Source of the DNA: an uncultured Synergistaceae bacterium
Lineage (GTDB): Bacteria; Synergistota; Synergistia; Synergistales; Aminobacteriaceae
Assembly: GCA_937870605.1 (NCBI GenBank)
Contig: CALMZW010000116.1
Span: 1-9,264, forward strand
Direction: 5' to 3'
DNA: 9,264 nucleotides
Shown: in pieces, positions 1-6,119 of the stretch
Layout of the letters: each line of letters begins with the position of its first letter
Numbering within the stretch: the first letter of the stretch is position 1
Made by a program: the position numbers and the translations under genes
Notes under the pieces: generated by a model
The model's database searches: none
Seen by the model: the letters and a program-made list of their open reading frames with translations, nothing else
Told to the model about the DNA's origin: nothing

Positions 1-174
1 GTCCTGCTCGAGCGGGGTCCCGAGCACGTGCCGGCGCAGGCGCCAGGGCCGCCAGGAGTCGTCGACCTCGGTGTCGAAGACGGCGTCTCCGGCGGGTGAG
101 AGGAAGGCGCCGTAGGAGGTCTCGGGGATCTCGTCGTCCGCGAAGACAATGACGGCGACCGTTTCGACGCTCAT
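1..174 (-). CDS. Unrecognised protein, N-terminal part only (runs off the window)
   Basis: On the minus strand, 58 codons read openly from an ATG at 174 to the window edge, starting MSVETVAVIVFADDEIPETS. Nearly every third codon position is G or C, and the composition is protein-like (Asp/Glu, Tyr, Phe and two Trp in the part encoded by 1-80). All three plus-strand frames over 1-150 contain stops or are Arg-rich shadows, so the minus reading is the better one. I do not recognise the family. The start is uncertain: no Shine-Dalgarno sequence lies upstream of 174, and the frame stays open on the minus strand up to a stop at 478-480. The gene overlaps the beginning of the plus-strand Synerg-CTERM frame head to head, which is unusual and suggests that one or both genes are broken here. 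Confidence 0.55.
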   Translation of the reverse strand, partial: MSVETVAVIVFADDEIPETSYGAFLSPAGDAVFDTEVDDSWRPWRLRRHVLGTPLEQD

Positions 175-817
175 GCCGAAACCGACCGACGTCCCCAAAC
201 CCGCAGACGACCCGGACGCGACCGCGAACGTATCGGGCGGCGTCGCGACGGGCGCTCCGGTTCCGGTGGCGTCGCAGGACCTTCCGCCGATGGGAAAGCC
301 CGATCCGTCGGGCGTGGGAATGGACATCGCCTCGCTCTACGACGTCTTCGGCGACGACTCGGAATCGTGCTTCGCGATTCTGGACATCGACAACGCGAAC
401 ACCGTCCGCTACGACGCGACGGGCGACCGCGTGACGATCGGGCTGGAGTCGGAGTTCGCTCTCGAGAACGACGTCTTCTACTGTTGGCTCCTGATGGCGT
501 GGAACCGCGAGGAGAACGGCTGGTCGGCCGCGTGGGACGTTGACGACGCGGTGATTTCCGCAGCCCGGGCGCGTCGCGAGGGCGATACGCTGCTGCTCGA
601 AAGCGTGTTCGTCGACGGCGGGTCGTTCGACATGGACGGAGCGGTCGACGGCTTCGTGACCGTGAAGAGCTTCGAGGGGCTCTTCGGCGTGCCGCTTCTC
701 GGCGAGGATCCCGCGCCGACGCAGGGCGACAAAGGCAGCGGACTCGGATGTTCGGCCGGGTTCTCTCCGCTCGTCGCGCTCTTCCTGCTGCCGCTCTTCG
801 TGCGGCGACGAACGTAA
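149..817 (+). CDS. Synerg-CTERM sorting-domain protein, probably 5'-truncated
   Basis: The frame encodes up to 222 residues. Residues 1-60 are a Pro/Asp/Ala/Val-rich linker-like stretch, and residues 60-185 form an acidic domain I cannot assign. Residues 196-222 match the Synerg-CTERM pattern: a Gly-rich lead, Gly-Cys-Ser-Ala-Gly-Phe around Cys201, a hydrophobic Leu/Pro segment and a terminal Arg-Arg-Arg-Thr. In Synergistota this domain marks exported proteins that are processed at the envelope. Such proteins normally begin with a signal peptide; none is present here. The frame is closed by a TAG at 113-115, and no ribosome binding site precedes the ATGs at 149, 173, 290 or 320. The simplest reading is a C-terminal remnant of a larger secreted protein; a start within 149-320 cannot be excluded. 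The end (TAA) is firm and is followed by a terminator. Confidence 0.7.
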   Translation: MTATVSTLMPKPTDVPKPADDPDATANVSGGVATGAPVPVASQDLPPMGKPDPSGVGMDIASLYDVFGDDSESCFAILDIDNANTVRYDATGDRVTIGLESEFALENDVFYCWLLMAWNREENGWSAAWDVDDAVISAARARREGDTLLLESVFVDGGSFDMDGAVDGFVTVKSFEGLFGVPLLGEDPAPTQGDKGSGLGCSAGFSPLVALFLLPLFVRRRT

Positions 818-834
818 ACATACGCGGGAGAACG

Positions 835-873
835 GGCCGGAGGCGGGCGTTTCATGCCGCTTCCGGCCTTTTT
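835..873 (+). terminator. Rho-independent terminator after the Synerg-CTERM gene
   Basis: Bases 835-846 (GGCCGGAGGCGG) pair with 857-868 (CCGCTTCCGGCC) over 12 base pairs, with one G-T wobble and a 10-nt loop. The stem is followed at once by five T residues (869-873). It starts 17 bases past the TAA at 815-817, so it ends the plus-strand transcript of the Synerg-CTERM gene. Confidence 0.85.
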
Positions 874-900
874 GTGCGGCGCGTCGCGGCATCGGGCATG

Positions 901-909
901 TGATATAAT
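901..909 (+). promoter_or_regulatory. Extended -10 promoter for the 345-residue envelope protein gene
   Basis: TGATATAAT is a perfect -10 hexamer (904-909) preceded by the TG of an extended -10 element, in an otherwise GC-rich stretch. No recognisable -35 hexamer sits 16-18 bases upstream, which is tolerated when the extended -10 is present. Transcription would begin near 916 and leave a leader of about 180 nt before the ATG at 1095. Confidence 0.65.
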
Positions 910-915
910 CCGCGA

Positions 916-1094
916 TCGGGAAGACGTATTCGGAATCATCCGAAAAGAGGTGTCGGCCCATGGCGGGAACGTTTTCGTGACAATGCGGCGCGACCACGCA
1001 CGGAGTGCGTGCATCGCGGACGGCGCTGTCGGACGCACACTCGTTCCGTGACCCCGGCGGGCCGCGGGGGACTTTTTTTTGGAGGATTGATCGA
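916..1094 (+). promoter_or_regulatory. Structured 5' leader with terminator-like element ahead of the start
   Basis: This inferred leader holds three stem-loops. The first is a 6-bp stem at 929-934/939-944. The second, at 989-1018, has a 5-bp outer stem, a small internal loop and a 7-bp inner stem (995-1001 with 1005-1011) closed by GGA. The third is a short GC-rich stem (1052-1056 with 1065-1069) followed by eight T residues (1073-1080), directly abutting the ribosome binding site. The order hairpin, T-run, Shine-Dalgarno is compatible with transcription attenuation. I recognise no known riboswitch class. A six-codon frame (961-981) and a 22-codon frame (983-1051) lie inside, but evidence that either is translated is weak. 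Confidence 0.4.
1081..1085 (+). promoter_or_regulatory. Ribosome binding site fixing the start at 1095
   Basis: GGAGG lies nine bases before the ATG at 1095. It decides for this start over an in-frame GTG at 1005, whose extra 30 codons would cover the T-run and the GC hairpin and give an unnatural N-terminus before the signal peptide. Confidence 0.85.
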
Positions 1095-2132
1095 ATGGAA
1101 CCATTCGTGATGCAAAATCGAAACACCGGCATACGTCGCACCCGTGTGCTGCGGGGAATCGTTCTCGCGCTGCTGCTGGCGCTTTTGGCGCTCTCTCCGG
1201 CCGAAGCCGCGTCGAAACCGGCGCCGAAGAAGGTCCCGGGGTTCGATCCGCTCGTTTCGTCGCCGGATGTTCTCGCGTTCAAGACCAGCGGCAGAAACGT
1301 CCGGATCACCGCGTCGGCCGACGCGATCCGCGCGTCGTTGAAGGGCTTTCCCGAAGTGACGTTCAACGACCGCGGCTATACGGACCGCCTGCTGATCCGC
1401 TCGCCGGGGCCGAGCGGATCCATCGACGCGACTCTCGACCTCGGATGCAACTGCGGCTGCGGCGGCGTTCCGAAGGCATACGCGCCGGCGGGCATAACCG
1501 GGCTCGACCACGAACAGATTAAGTCCACGAAAGAGAAGGCGTCCTGGCGCATCCGATGGGACTTCGCCGGAAAGAGCGACCGGATCCTTTCGGGCGCGAT
1601 CTCCGCCGACAACGCGGGCGAGAAGCTGAGCCTGCCCATCGACATCATCCGTCTCGACCGGGGAACGCGCGTCGCCTTCGCCGTCTACGACCCGAAGAAG
1701 GGCTTCGCCGGATCGAAACAGCTCGGCGAGACGACGTCCCTCTCGGGCCGGATCGTCGTGCCCGAACTCTCGCCCGCGCCGAAGGCAGGGGACTTTTTGC
1801 TCGCGGTCGCGAACTTCGGAACGGACGTCGTTCGCCTCAGGGGCGGTTCCGACGGTCTGCGCCCGATCGCCGGAGACCCGGCCGCGCCTTTGCTGAGGAC
1901 CGACGACACGAGCGCGATCGGCCCCGGAGAGATGGCGATCCTGAACCTGACCCACGTATCCAACACCGGGATGGGCGTCATCATCCACTTCGAAGGGGCG
2001 GACATGAAGATCACGTGGGGGCTGCCCGGAATCGCGATGTCTCCGATGGGACTCTTCGGCATCGGAACGTTCTTCGTCGGCGGATCGCTGTTCGCGGTCG
2101 CACGGAAGCGGAACGGGGCGAAAAAGGCCTGA
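1095..2132 (+). CDS. Secreted, membrane-anchored protein of unknown function (CxCxC)
   Basis: The protein has 345 residues. It begins with a basic region (Arg14, Arg15, Arg17, Arg20), a Leu/Ala-rich core (about 21-34) and a likely signal peptidase site after Ala38 (Ala-Glu-Ala). A long exported domain with beta-like, Gly/Asp/Ser-rich composition follows. It contains Cys118-Asn-Cys120-Gly-Cys122 within a Gly-rich loop, which could bind a metal or form disulfides. Residues 318-336 form a Gly/Phe-rich transmembrane helix, followed by a basic tail (Arg-Lys-Arg ... Lys-Lys-Ala). The expected topology is type I: an extracytoplasmic body anchored by its C-terminus. The anchor is not a Synerg-CTERM domain, since the Gly-Cys motif is absent. 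I do not recognise the family. The gene is transcribed alone from its own promoter and ends at a terminator convergent with the transporter operon. Confidence 0.85.
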   Translation: MEPFVMQNRNTGIRRTRVLRGIVLALLLALLALSPAEAASKPAPKKVPGFDPLVSSPDVLAFKTSGRNVRITASADAIRASLKGFPEVTFNDRGYTDRLLIRSPGPSGSIDATLDLGCNCGCGGVPKAYAPAGITGLDHEQIKSTKEKASWRIRWDFAGKSDRILSGAISADNAGEKLSLPIDIIRLDRGTRVAFAVYDPKKGFAGSKQLGETTSLSGRIVVPELSPAPKAGDFLLAVANFGTDVVRLRGGSDGLRPIAGDPAAPLLRTDDTSAIGPGEMAILNLTHVSNTGMGVIIHFEGADMKITWGLPGIAMSPMGLFGIGTFFVGGSLFAVARKRNGAKKA

Positions 2133-2160
2133 CGCGGCTTCCCCATAAGCGGCAACGACG

Positions 2161-2196
2161 AAGCCGGCCCCCGGATTTTCGGGAGCCGGCTTTTTT
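2161..2196 (+). terminator. Rho-independent terminator between convergent genes
   Basis: AAGCCGGC at 2161-2168 pairs with GCCGGCTT at 2185-2192. An inner stem of four pairs (2170-2173 with 2180-2183) adds to it, and the run 2191-2196 is six T residues. It follows the TGA at 2130-2132. Read on the minus strand the same hairpin lies just beyond the stop of the URO-D-like gene (2216), but its downstream side has no T-run, so termination in that direction would be weaker. Confidence 0.85.
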
Positions 2197-2215
2197 GTGT
2201 AATCCGGCGCGGCCG

Positions 2216-3214
2216 TTACCCCCGCGCGAGTTCGAGTACGGTCTTCCGGACGAGATCCAGGCGTTCCGGGGGCGTCGCCGGGTCGATGATGCAGCCGGGT
2301 CCGAGGATGATCCCCTTGCCGCCCTGTCGCGCGGCGACCTCGCGGACCTCGGCGACGACCTCGGCGTCCGTCTTGCCGAGCCAGTTCTTCCCCCAGCTCA
2401 TGCCGCCGATGAAGACCTTGTCGCTGTAGGTCCGCACCTCGTCCATCGAGGGGCCGTCGTCCCGGTCGTGCCAGCTCAGCGCCTGGACGGGGTAATCCTG
2501 CATGTCGCGCAGCATCGCGTTCGCGCCGTGGATGTGCAGCACGTTGAACCACGTCGCGCCGCGGACCGCGTTCAGCACCTGAAGGTCATAGTGCTTCACG
2601 AACGCCTCGTGCGTCGCGCGGTCGATCACGTCCGTCGTGGACATCTGCGTCGCGAAATAGAAGCCGTCGGCGCCGAGCGACAGGGACGCCTTCACGAACC
2701 GGAGCGTCGCGGCCGTGATCATTTCGAGCACGCGATGGACCCGGACGGGATCCTGCGCGATGTGCTTCACGAGCGTCTCGGGACTGCACATCTTCGCCGC
2801 GGTCGTCATCGGGCTGAAGACCGTCTGCAGGAACGGAACCCGCTCCTCCGTCATGGTCGACAGGATCCGCTGCGCCTCGAGGACGATCGCGTACTCCCCC
2901 TCGGTTCCGGACATGAAGCGGATGCCGTCCCAGTCCTCCACCTTTTCGACCAGGGGTTTGTGCGCGACGGGCGGGGTGTTGAATCCCGGGAAGACGTCGA
3001 GGTCGATGCCGTAGTCGACGGTCGTGTAGAGACCGAACGGCATGAACTTGATGAAGTCGAGGTCATAGCGCCGCTGAAGCTCCAGGCTGAGTTCGGCCAG
3101 CCTGCGGGGGCTTCTGTCGCGGTTCGGGAAGTGCATCCACATGCTGTAGGGAATGCGGTCGGCCTGTTGGAACGCCAGGGCCGCCTCGATGCGCTGTCTG
3201 TGGGTCATTGCCAT
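2216..3214 (-). CDS. Uroporphyrinogen decarboxylase superfamily protein, methyltransferase-like
   Basis: The protein has 332 residues, usual for the URO-D/MtaA fold (a single TIM barrel). The N-terminus has the Asp-Arg-Ile-Pro-Tyr ... Trp-Met-His-Phe-Pro stretch (19-30) in place of the Arg-Gln-Ala-Gly-Arg motif of true HemE, so it is probably not a heme-synthesis enzyme. His227-Ile-His229-Gly and Pro-Gly-Cys308 occupy the places of the zinc ligands His-x-Cys ... Cys of MtaA- and CmuA-type methyltransferases, with His replacing the first Cys. This suggests a zinc site that activates a thiol or moves a methyl group; the substrate is unknown. The start has an excellent ribosome binding site (CCTCCTT on the plus strand, 3224-3230, nine bases away). 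It is the last gene of the operon, 27 bases after the M20D gene. No corrinoid-protein gene is seen in the window. Confidence 0.85.
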   Translation of the reverse strand: MAMTHRQRIEAALAFQQADRIPYSMWMHFPNRDRSPRRLAELSLELQRRYDLDFIKFMPFGLYTTVDYGIDLDVFPGFNTPPVAHKPLVEKVEDWDGIRFMSGTEGEYAIVLEAQRILSTMTEERVPFLQTVFSPMTTAAKMCSPETLVKHIAQDPVRVHRVLEMITAATLRFVKASLSLGADGFYFATQMSTTDVIDRATHEAFVKHYDLQVLNAVRGATWFNVLHIHGANAMLRDMQDYPVQALSWHDRDDGPSMDEVRTYSDKVFIGGMSWGKNWLGKTDAEVVAEVREVAARQGGKGIILGPGCIIDPATPPERLDLVRKTVLELARG

Positions 3215-3241
3215 GGTGAAAAGCCTCCTTCAAATATGCGC

Positions 3242-4429
3242 CTATACATTGACGTCGAGGACGAACTGCGCGAACAGAGCGGTTCCGTACGGGAGCGCAT
3301 CCTCGGAGAAGACGAAATTGCCGTTGTGGAACACGGGCCTGGGGCGGCCCGGAACGTTGATGCCGAGCCGGGCGAAGACGCCCTGCGGGACGATGTCGAG
3401 GTAGCGGGAGAAGTCCTCCGATCCCATCGCCGCCGCGCCGATCTCCCGGACATTTTCGACGCCGACGAGCTTCCGCGCGCTCTCGCGGACCCACTCGGTC
3501 AGCTCCGGCGAGTTCGCGAGCGGGGGGACGCCGTAGCGGTAGGCGAGGGCGGACGTGCATCCGTACGTTAACGCCACGTTTTCCGAGATGCGCCGGATGC
3601 GTTCTTCGATCGTCTTTCTGGTGTCCGCGCTCTGGCACCGCACGGAGCCCGAGAACTCGACCGTTTCCGGGATTATGTTCTTCGCCGTTCCGCCGTTGAT
3701 CTGGCAGACGGAGATCACGACGTTGTCGAGCGCGTCGATCTGCTGCGTGACGATGCTCTGGATCGCCATGACCGCGTTCGAGGCGGCCATCACCGGGTCA
3801 CAGCCCGTGCGGTGCGGGTAGGCTCCGTGTCCGGCGACGCCGGTCATCCGGACCGTGAAGAAGTCCGAGGACGCCATGTACGGCCCGCTGCGGAGGGCGA
3901 TCTGTCCCACGTCGTACGACGAGTGTCCGTGAAGTCCGAAGATATACCGGACTTCCGGGTTGTCGAGGACGCCCAGCCCGATCATGTGCGCGGAGCCGTC
4001 AAGCGTCTCTTCGGCGGGCTGGAAGATCAGCTTCGCGACGCCGGAAAAACGATCCTTCACGGACGAGAGGATCTTCGCCGCTCCGAGGAGCATCGCCGTG
4101 TGGCAGTCGTGCCCGCAGGCGTGCATCACGCCGGGAACGGTCGACCGGTCCGGAACGTCCGCCGTTTCCTGAATCGGGAGCGCGTCCATGTCGGCCCGAA
4201 GCGCCGACACGGTCCCCTGGCGCGCGCCTTCGCCCCGGATGATCCCAAGAACGCCGACGTCGGACGGCAGCGGGACCATTTCGACGCCCATGTCCGCAAG
4301 CTCCGATTTCACGAGCGCCGTCGTCGCGTGCTCCTTCATGCCGAGTTCTGGGTGCGCGTGAATCTCCCGCTTCACCCGAACGACGTAGTCCTGGATTTCC
4401 TGCGCCTTTTGAAGAATGTCCGATGCCAT
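3242..4429 (-). CDS. M20D family amidohydrolase (N-acyl-amino acid / peptide hydrolase)
   Basis: The protein has 395 residues, the normal length of M20D metal-dependent amidohydrolases, which cleave N-acyl or aminoacyl amide bonds in the cytoplasm. Visible motifs are His24-Ala-His26-Pro-Glu, Arg78-Ala-Asp80-Met-Asp82, His103-Ala-Cys-Gly-His107-Asp-Cys-His, Gln137-Pro-Ala-Glu-Glu141, Gly-Leu-His-Gly (165-168), Ser-Glu338-Asp-Phe and Phe-His368-Asn near the end; these cover the usual metal ligands and the catalytic Glu. The middle third is the lid/dimerisation domain. It is a paralogue of the enzyme encoded at 6120-7313, with motifs at almost the same positions. Its start has only a weak GGAAAGG about 11 bases upstream, unlike most of its neighbours, and sits behind a long hairpin (4457-4495), so it may be translated less. 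The substrate cannot be read from the sequence. Confidence 0.92.
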   Translation of the reverse strand: MASDILQKAQEIQDYVVRVKREIHAHPELGMKEHATTALVKSELADMGVEMVPLPSDVGVLGIIRGEGARQGTVSALRADMDALPIQETADVPDRSTVPGVMHACGHDCHTAMLLGAAKILSSVKDRFSGVAKLIFQPAEETLDGSAHMIGLGVLDNPEVRYIFGLHGHSSYDVGQIALRSGPYMASSDFFTVRMTGVAGHGAYPHRTGCDPVMAASNAVMAIQSIVTQQIDALDNVVISVCQINGGTAKNIIPETVEFSGSVRCQSADTRKTIEERIRRISENVALTYGCTSALAYRYGVPPLANSPELTEWVRESARKLVGVENVREIGAAAMGSEDFSRYLDIVPQGVFARLGINVPGRPRPVFHNGNFVFSEDALPYGTALFAQFVLDVNV

Positions 4430-4456
4430 GACGGTCGCCGCCTTTCCGCCGGAGTC

Positions 4457-4495
4457 GCGGAGGTCACGGAGAGCGACGCTCCCCGCGACCTCCGC
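4457..4495 (-). promoter_or_regulatory. Long intercistronic stem-loop in the operon mRNA
   Basis: Bases 4457-4475 and 4477-4495 form a 19-pair inverted repeat centred on 4476. Two positions (4470/4482 and 4466/4486) are A-C mismatches on the plus strand but G-U wobbles on the minus strand, so the complete hairpin exists only in the operon's own transcript. It lies within ten bases of the binding-protein stop codon, with no T-run after it. This fits a processing or 3'-end-stabilising structure better than a terminator. Confidence 0.7.
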
Positions 4496-4503
4496 TCCGG
4501 ATA

Positions 4504-6030
4504 TCAGTCCTTCAGCGTCAGATTGCCGAGGTAGTTCAGGCGGCCGTCGAAGAACTCCTCGAGGCCGACGAGATCCTTCCTCGCGCCGTACAGTTCGTTC
4601 GGCACCGCGAGCGAGACGAACGGATGCAGGGTATCGAGCCGGTCCCAGATCTTCTGGAAGATTTCGGTCCGCTTCGCCTCGTCGACGGTCGAATTGACCA
4701 GGTCGAGGCCTTCGTCGACTTCCTTGTCCTTGAGCACGGTCCAGTTCGTCGAGCCGATGCTCGCCGAATGGAACAGGGAGAGCCAGAACTGGCCCGCGTC
4801 GCGGTTGGTCTGCATGCCCCAGGTGCTGATGATCAGATCCTGCTCGTTCGCCTTCACCTTCGTGTCGAACACGCCGGACTCGAAGACCTGGATGTTGACC
4901 TTGATCCCGGCCTGGGCGAGCATGGACTGAATGACGGTCGCGCCGTTCACGCGGTCCTGGAAGTTGCTGATCCAGAGATTCAGGGTCATTCCGTTCGCGT
5001 ATCCCGCCTCGGCCAGAAGCGCTTTCGCCTTTGCGACGTCGTACGGATAGGGCTTGGCGCTCTTCGGCGAGAAGGTGCTCGCGGGAACGAGCGGACCGGC
5101 GGGCTGCGCCGACTTCTTCTGATACACGATGGCGTCATACGCTTCCTTGTTGATGGCGTAATCGATGGCGAGCCGCACGCGCGGATCGTCGAGCGGTTTC
5201 TTCTGCGTGTTCATTCCGAGGTAGATCAGGCCGAGTCCGGGCGCCTTGAAGGCCTTCACGTTGGCCGACGCGTTCAGCCGGTCGAAATCGGTCGGCGGCA
5301 GGGCGTAGATCATGTCGACCTTTCCTGTTTCCAGCGCGATGACCCGGCTGCTGTCGTCGGGCAGGACGAGGATGTTGAGGTTCTTGAACGCGGGCTTCTT
5401 GCCGTGATAGTCGTCGAACGCGACAAGCTCCATGCGCTCGCCCTTGACCCAGCTCTTGAACTTGAAGGCGCCCGTTCCGACCGGGTTCCGGAAGTATTCC
5501 GCCCCGGCGCTCTCGACGGCCTTCTTGCTGAAGATGCTCGCGTAGGGGTGCTTCATGGAATCCAGCCATCCGCCCACGGGGCCGCGCGTCTTGACGATCA
5601 GGGTGTACTTGTCGATGATCTGGAAGCCGTCGGTATCGATGTACTTGCCCTTGGACTTGGCGTACAGGGAATCCTTCGACGCGGCGCGCTTCAGCGAGAA
5701 GACGACGTCTTCCGCGGTCAGCTCCTCGCCGTTATGGAACTTGACGCCCTTTTTCAGGAAGAACTTGTACGTCTGGGGATCCAGGATCTCCCAGCGCTCG
5801 GCCAGAACGGGAACGAGCTGCTTCGTCTTGCCGTCGACCGTCACGAGCGGTTCGTTGATCTGCTTCGTGACGATAAACGACAGTGTGTCCACGGCCTGGT
5901 GCGGATCGAGCGTCTTCGCGTCGCCCGGAAGGCCCAGCGTGAAGGTCTCCATATTCTTGGCGAATCCGGTCGCCGCAACGAAAAGCAGCATTGTCGCCAC
6001 AAACAGCCGTACGAACAACTTTCCCTTCAT
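4504..6030 (-). CDS. ABC transporter substrate-binding protein, family 5 (peptide type)
   Basis: The protein has 508 residues, typical of DppA/OppA-type periplasmic binding proteins. Residues 1-24 are a signal peptide (Lys/Arg start, hydrophobic core, likely cleavage after Gly-Phe-Ala24). There is no lipobox Cys, so the protein should be free in the periplasm, as expected of a diderm. Family landmarks include Leu-Asp-Pro-His (41-44), the block at 76-115 with Phe-His-Asn-Gly-Glu and Thr-Ala-Glu-Asp-Val, and Gly-Thr-Gly-Ala-Phe-Lys-Phe (185-191). It would hand peptides or related amino compounds to the transporter whose ATPases are encoded upstream. The start has CTCCTT (plus strand 6040-6045) nine bases away. 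Unusually, the gene sits downstream of the ATPase genes and between two M20D genes, 89 bases after the first; I see no clear promoter in that gap. Confidence 0.93.
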   Translation of the reverse strand: MKGKLFVRLFVATMLLFVAATGFAKNMETFTLGLPGDAKTLDPHQAVDTLSFIVTKQINEPLVTVDGKTKQLVPVLAERWEILDPQTYKFFLKKGVKFHNGEELTAEDVVFSLKRAASKDSLYAKSKGKYIDTDGFQIIDKYTLIVKTRGPVGGWLDSMKHPYASIFSKKAVESAGAEYFRNPVGTGAFKFKSWVKGERMELVAFDDYHGKKPAFKNLNILVLPDDSSRVIALETGKVDMIYALPPTDFDRLNASANVKAFKAPGLGLIYLGMNTQKKPLDDPRVRLAIDYAINKEAYDAIVYQKKSAQPAGPLVPASTFSPKSAKPYPYDVAKAKALLAEAGYANGMTLNLWISNFQDRVNGATVIQSMLAQAGIKVNIQVFESGVFDTKVKANEQDLIISTWGMQTNRDAGQFWLSLFHSASIGSTNWTVLKDKEVDEGLDLVNSTVDEAKRTEIFQKIWDRLDTLHPFVSLAVPNELYGARKDLVGLEEFFDGRLNYLGNLTLKD

Positions 6031-6119
6031 AATCCATCACTCCTTGGAATAGGGTTTCATACTGATGCGCAGTTCCGTGCAGATTCCAATCCGGCGGCAT
6101 CTCCGGCGTTTCGCGGTCT

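Noticed and set aside
854..1051. A 65-codon frame on the plus strand
   Set aside because: Its start lies inside the terminator hairpin and upstream of the -10 element, so it could not be translated from either transcript as a whole. No ribosome binding site is seen.
2216..3214. Assignment as hemE (heme biosynthesis)
   Set aside because: The diagnostic N-terminal Arg-Gln-Ala-Gly-Arg motif is missing, the His-x-His ... Pro-Gly-Cys set is present, and the neighbours are transport and hydrolase genes.
1556..3571. A 671-codon open frame on the plus strand
   Set aside because: It runs across the envelope-protein gene in another frame and antisense to the URO-D-like gene. Its Arg/Asp/His-rich composition is typical of GC-rich shadows, and it has no ribosome binding site.
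4457..4495. Reading the long hairpin as a Rho-independent terminator
   Set aside because: No T-run follows it in the direction of transcription, and co-oriented genes continue immediately downstream.
6031..6119. Internal promoter ahead of the binding-protein gene
   Set aside because: The best -10-like hexamer on the minus strand (TATGAA) matches only four of six bases and has no -35 partner at a usable distance. A weak or alternative-sigma promoter cannot be excluded.
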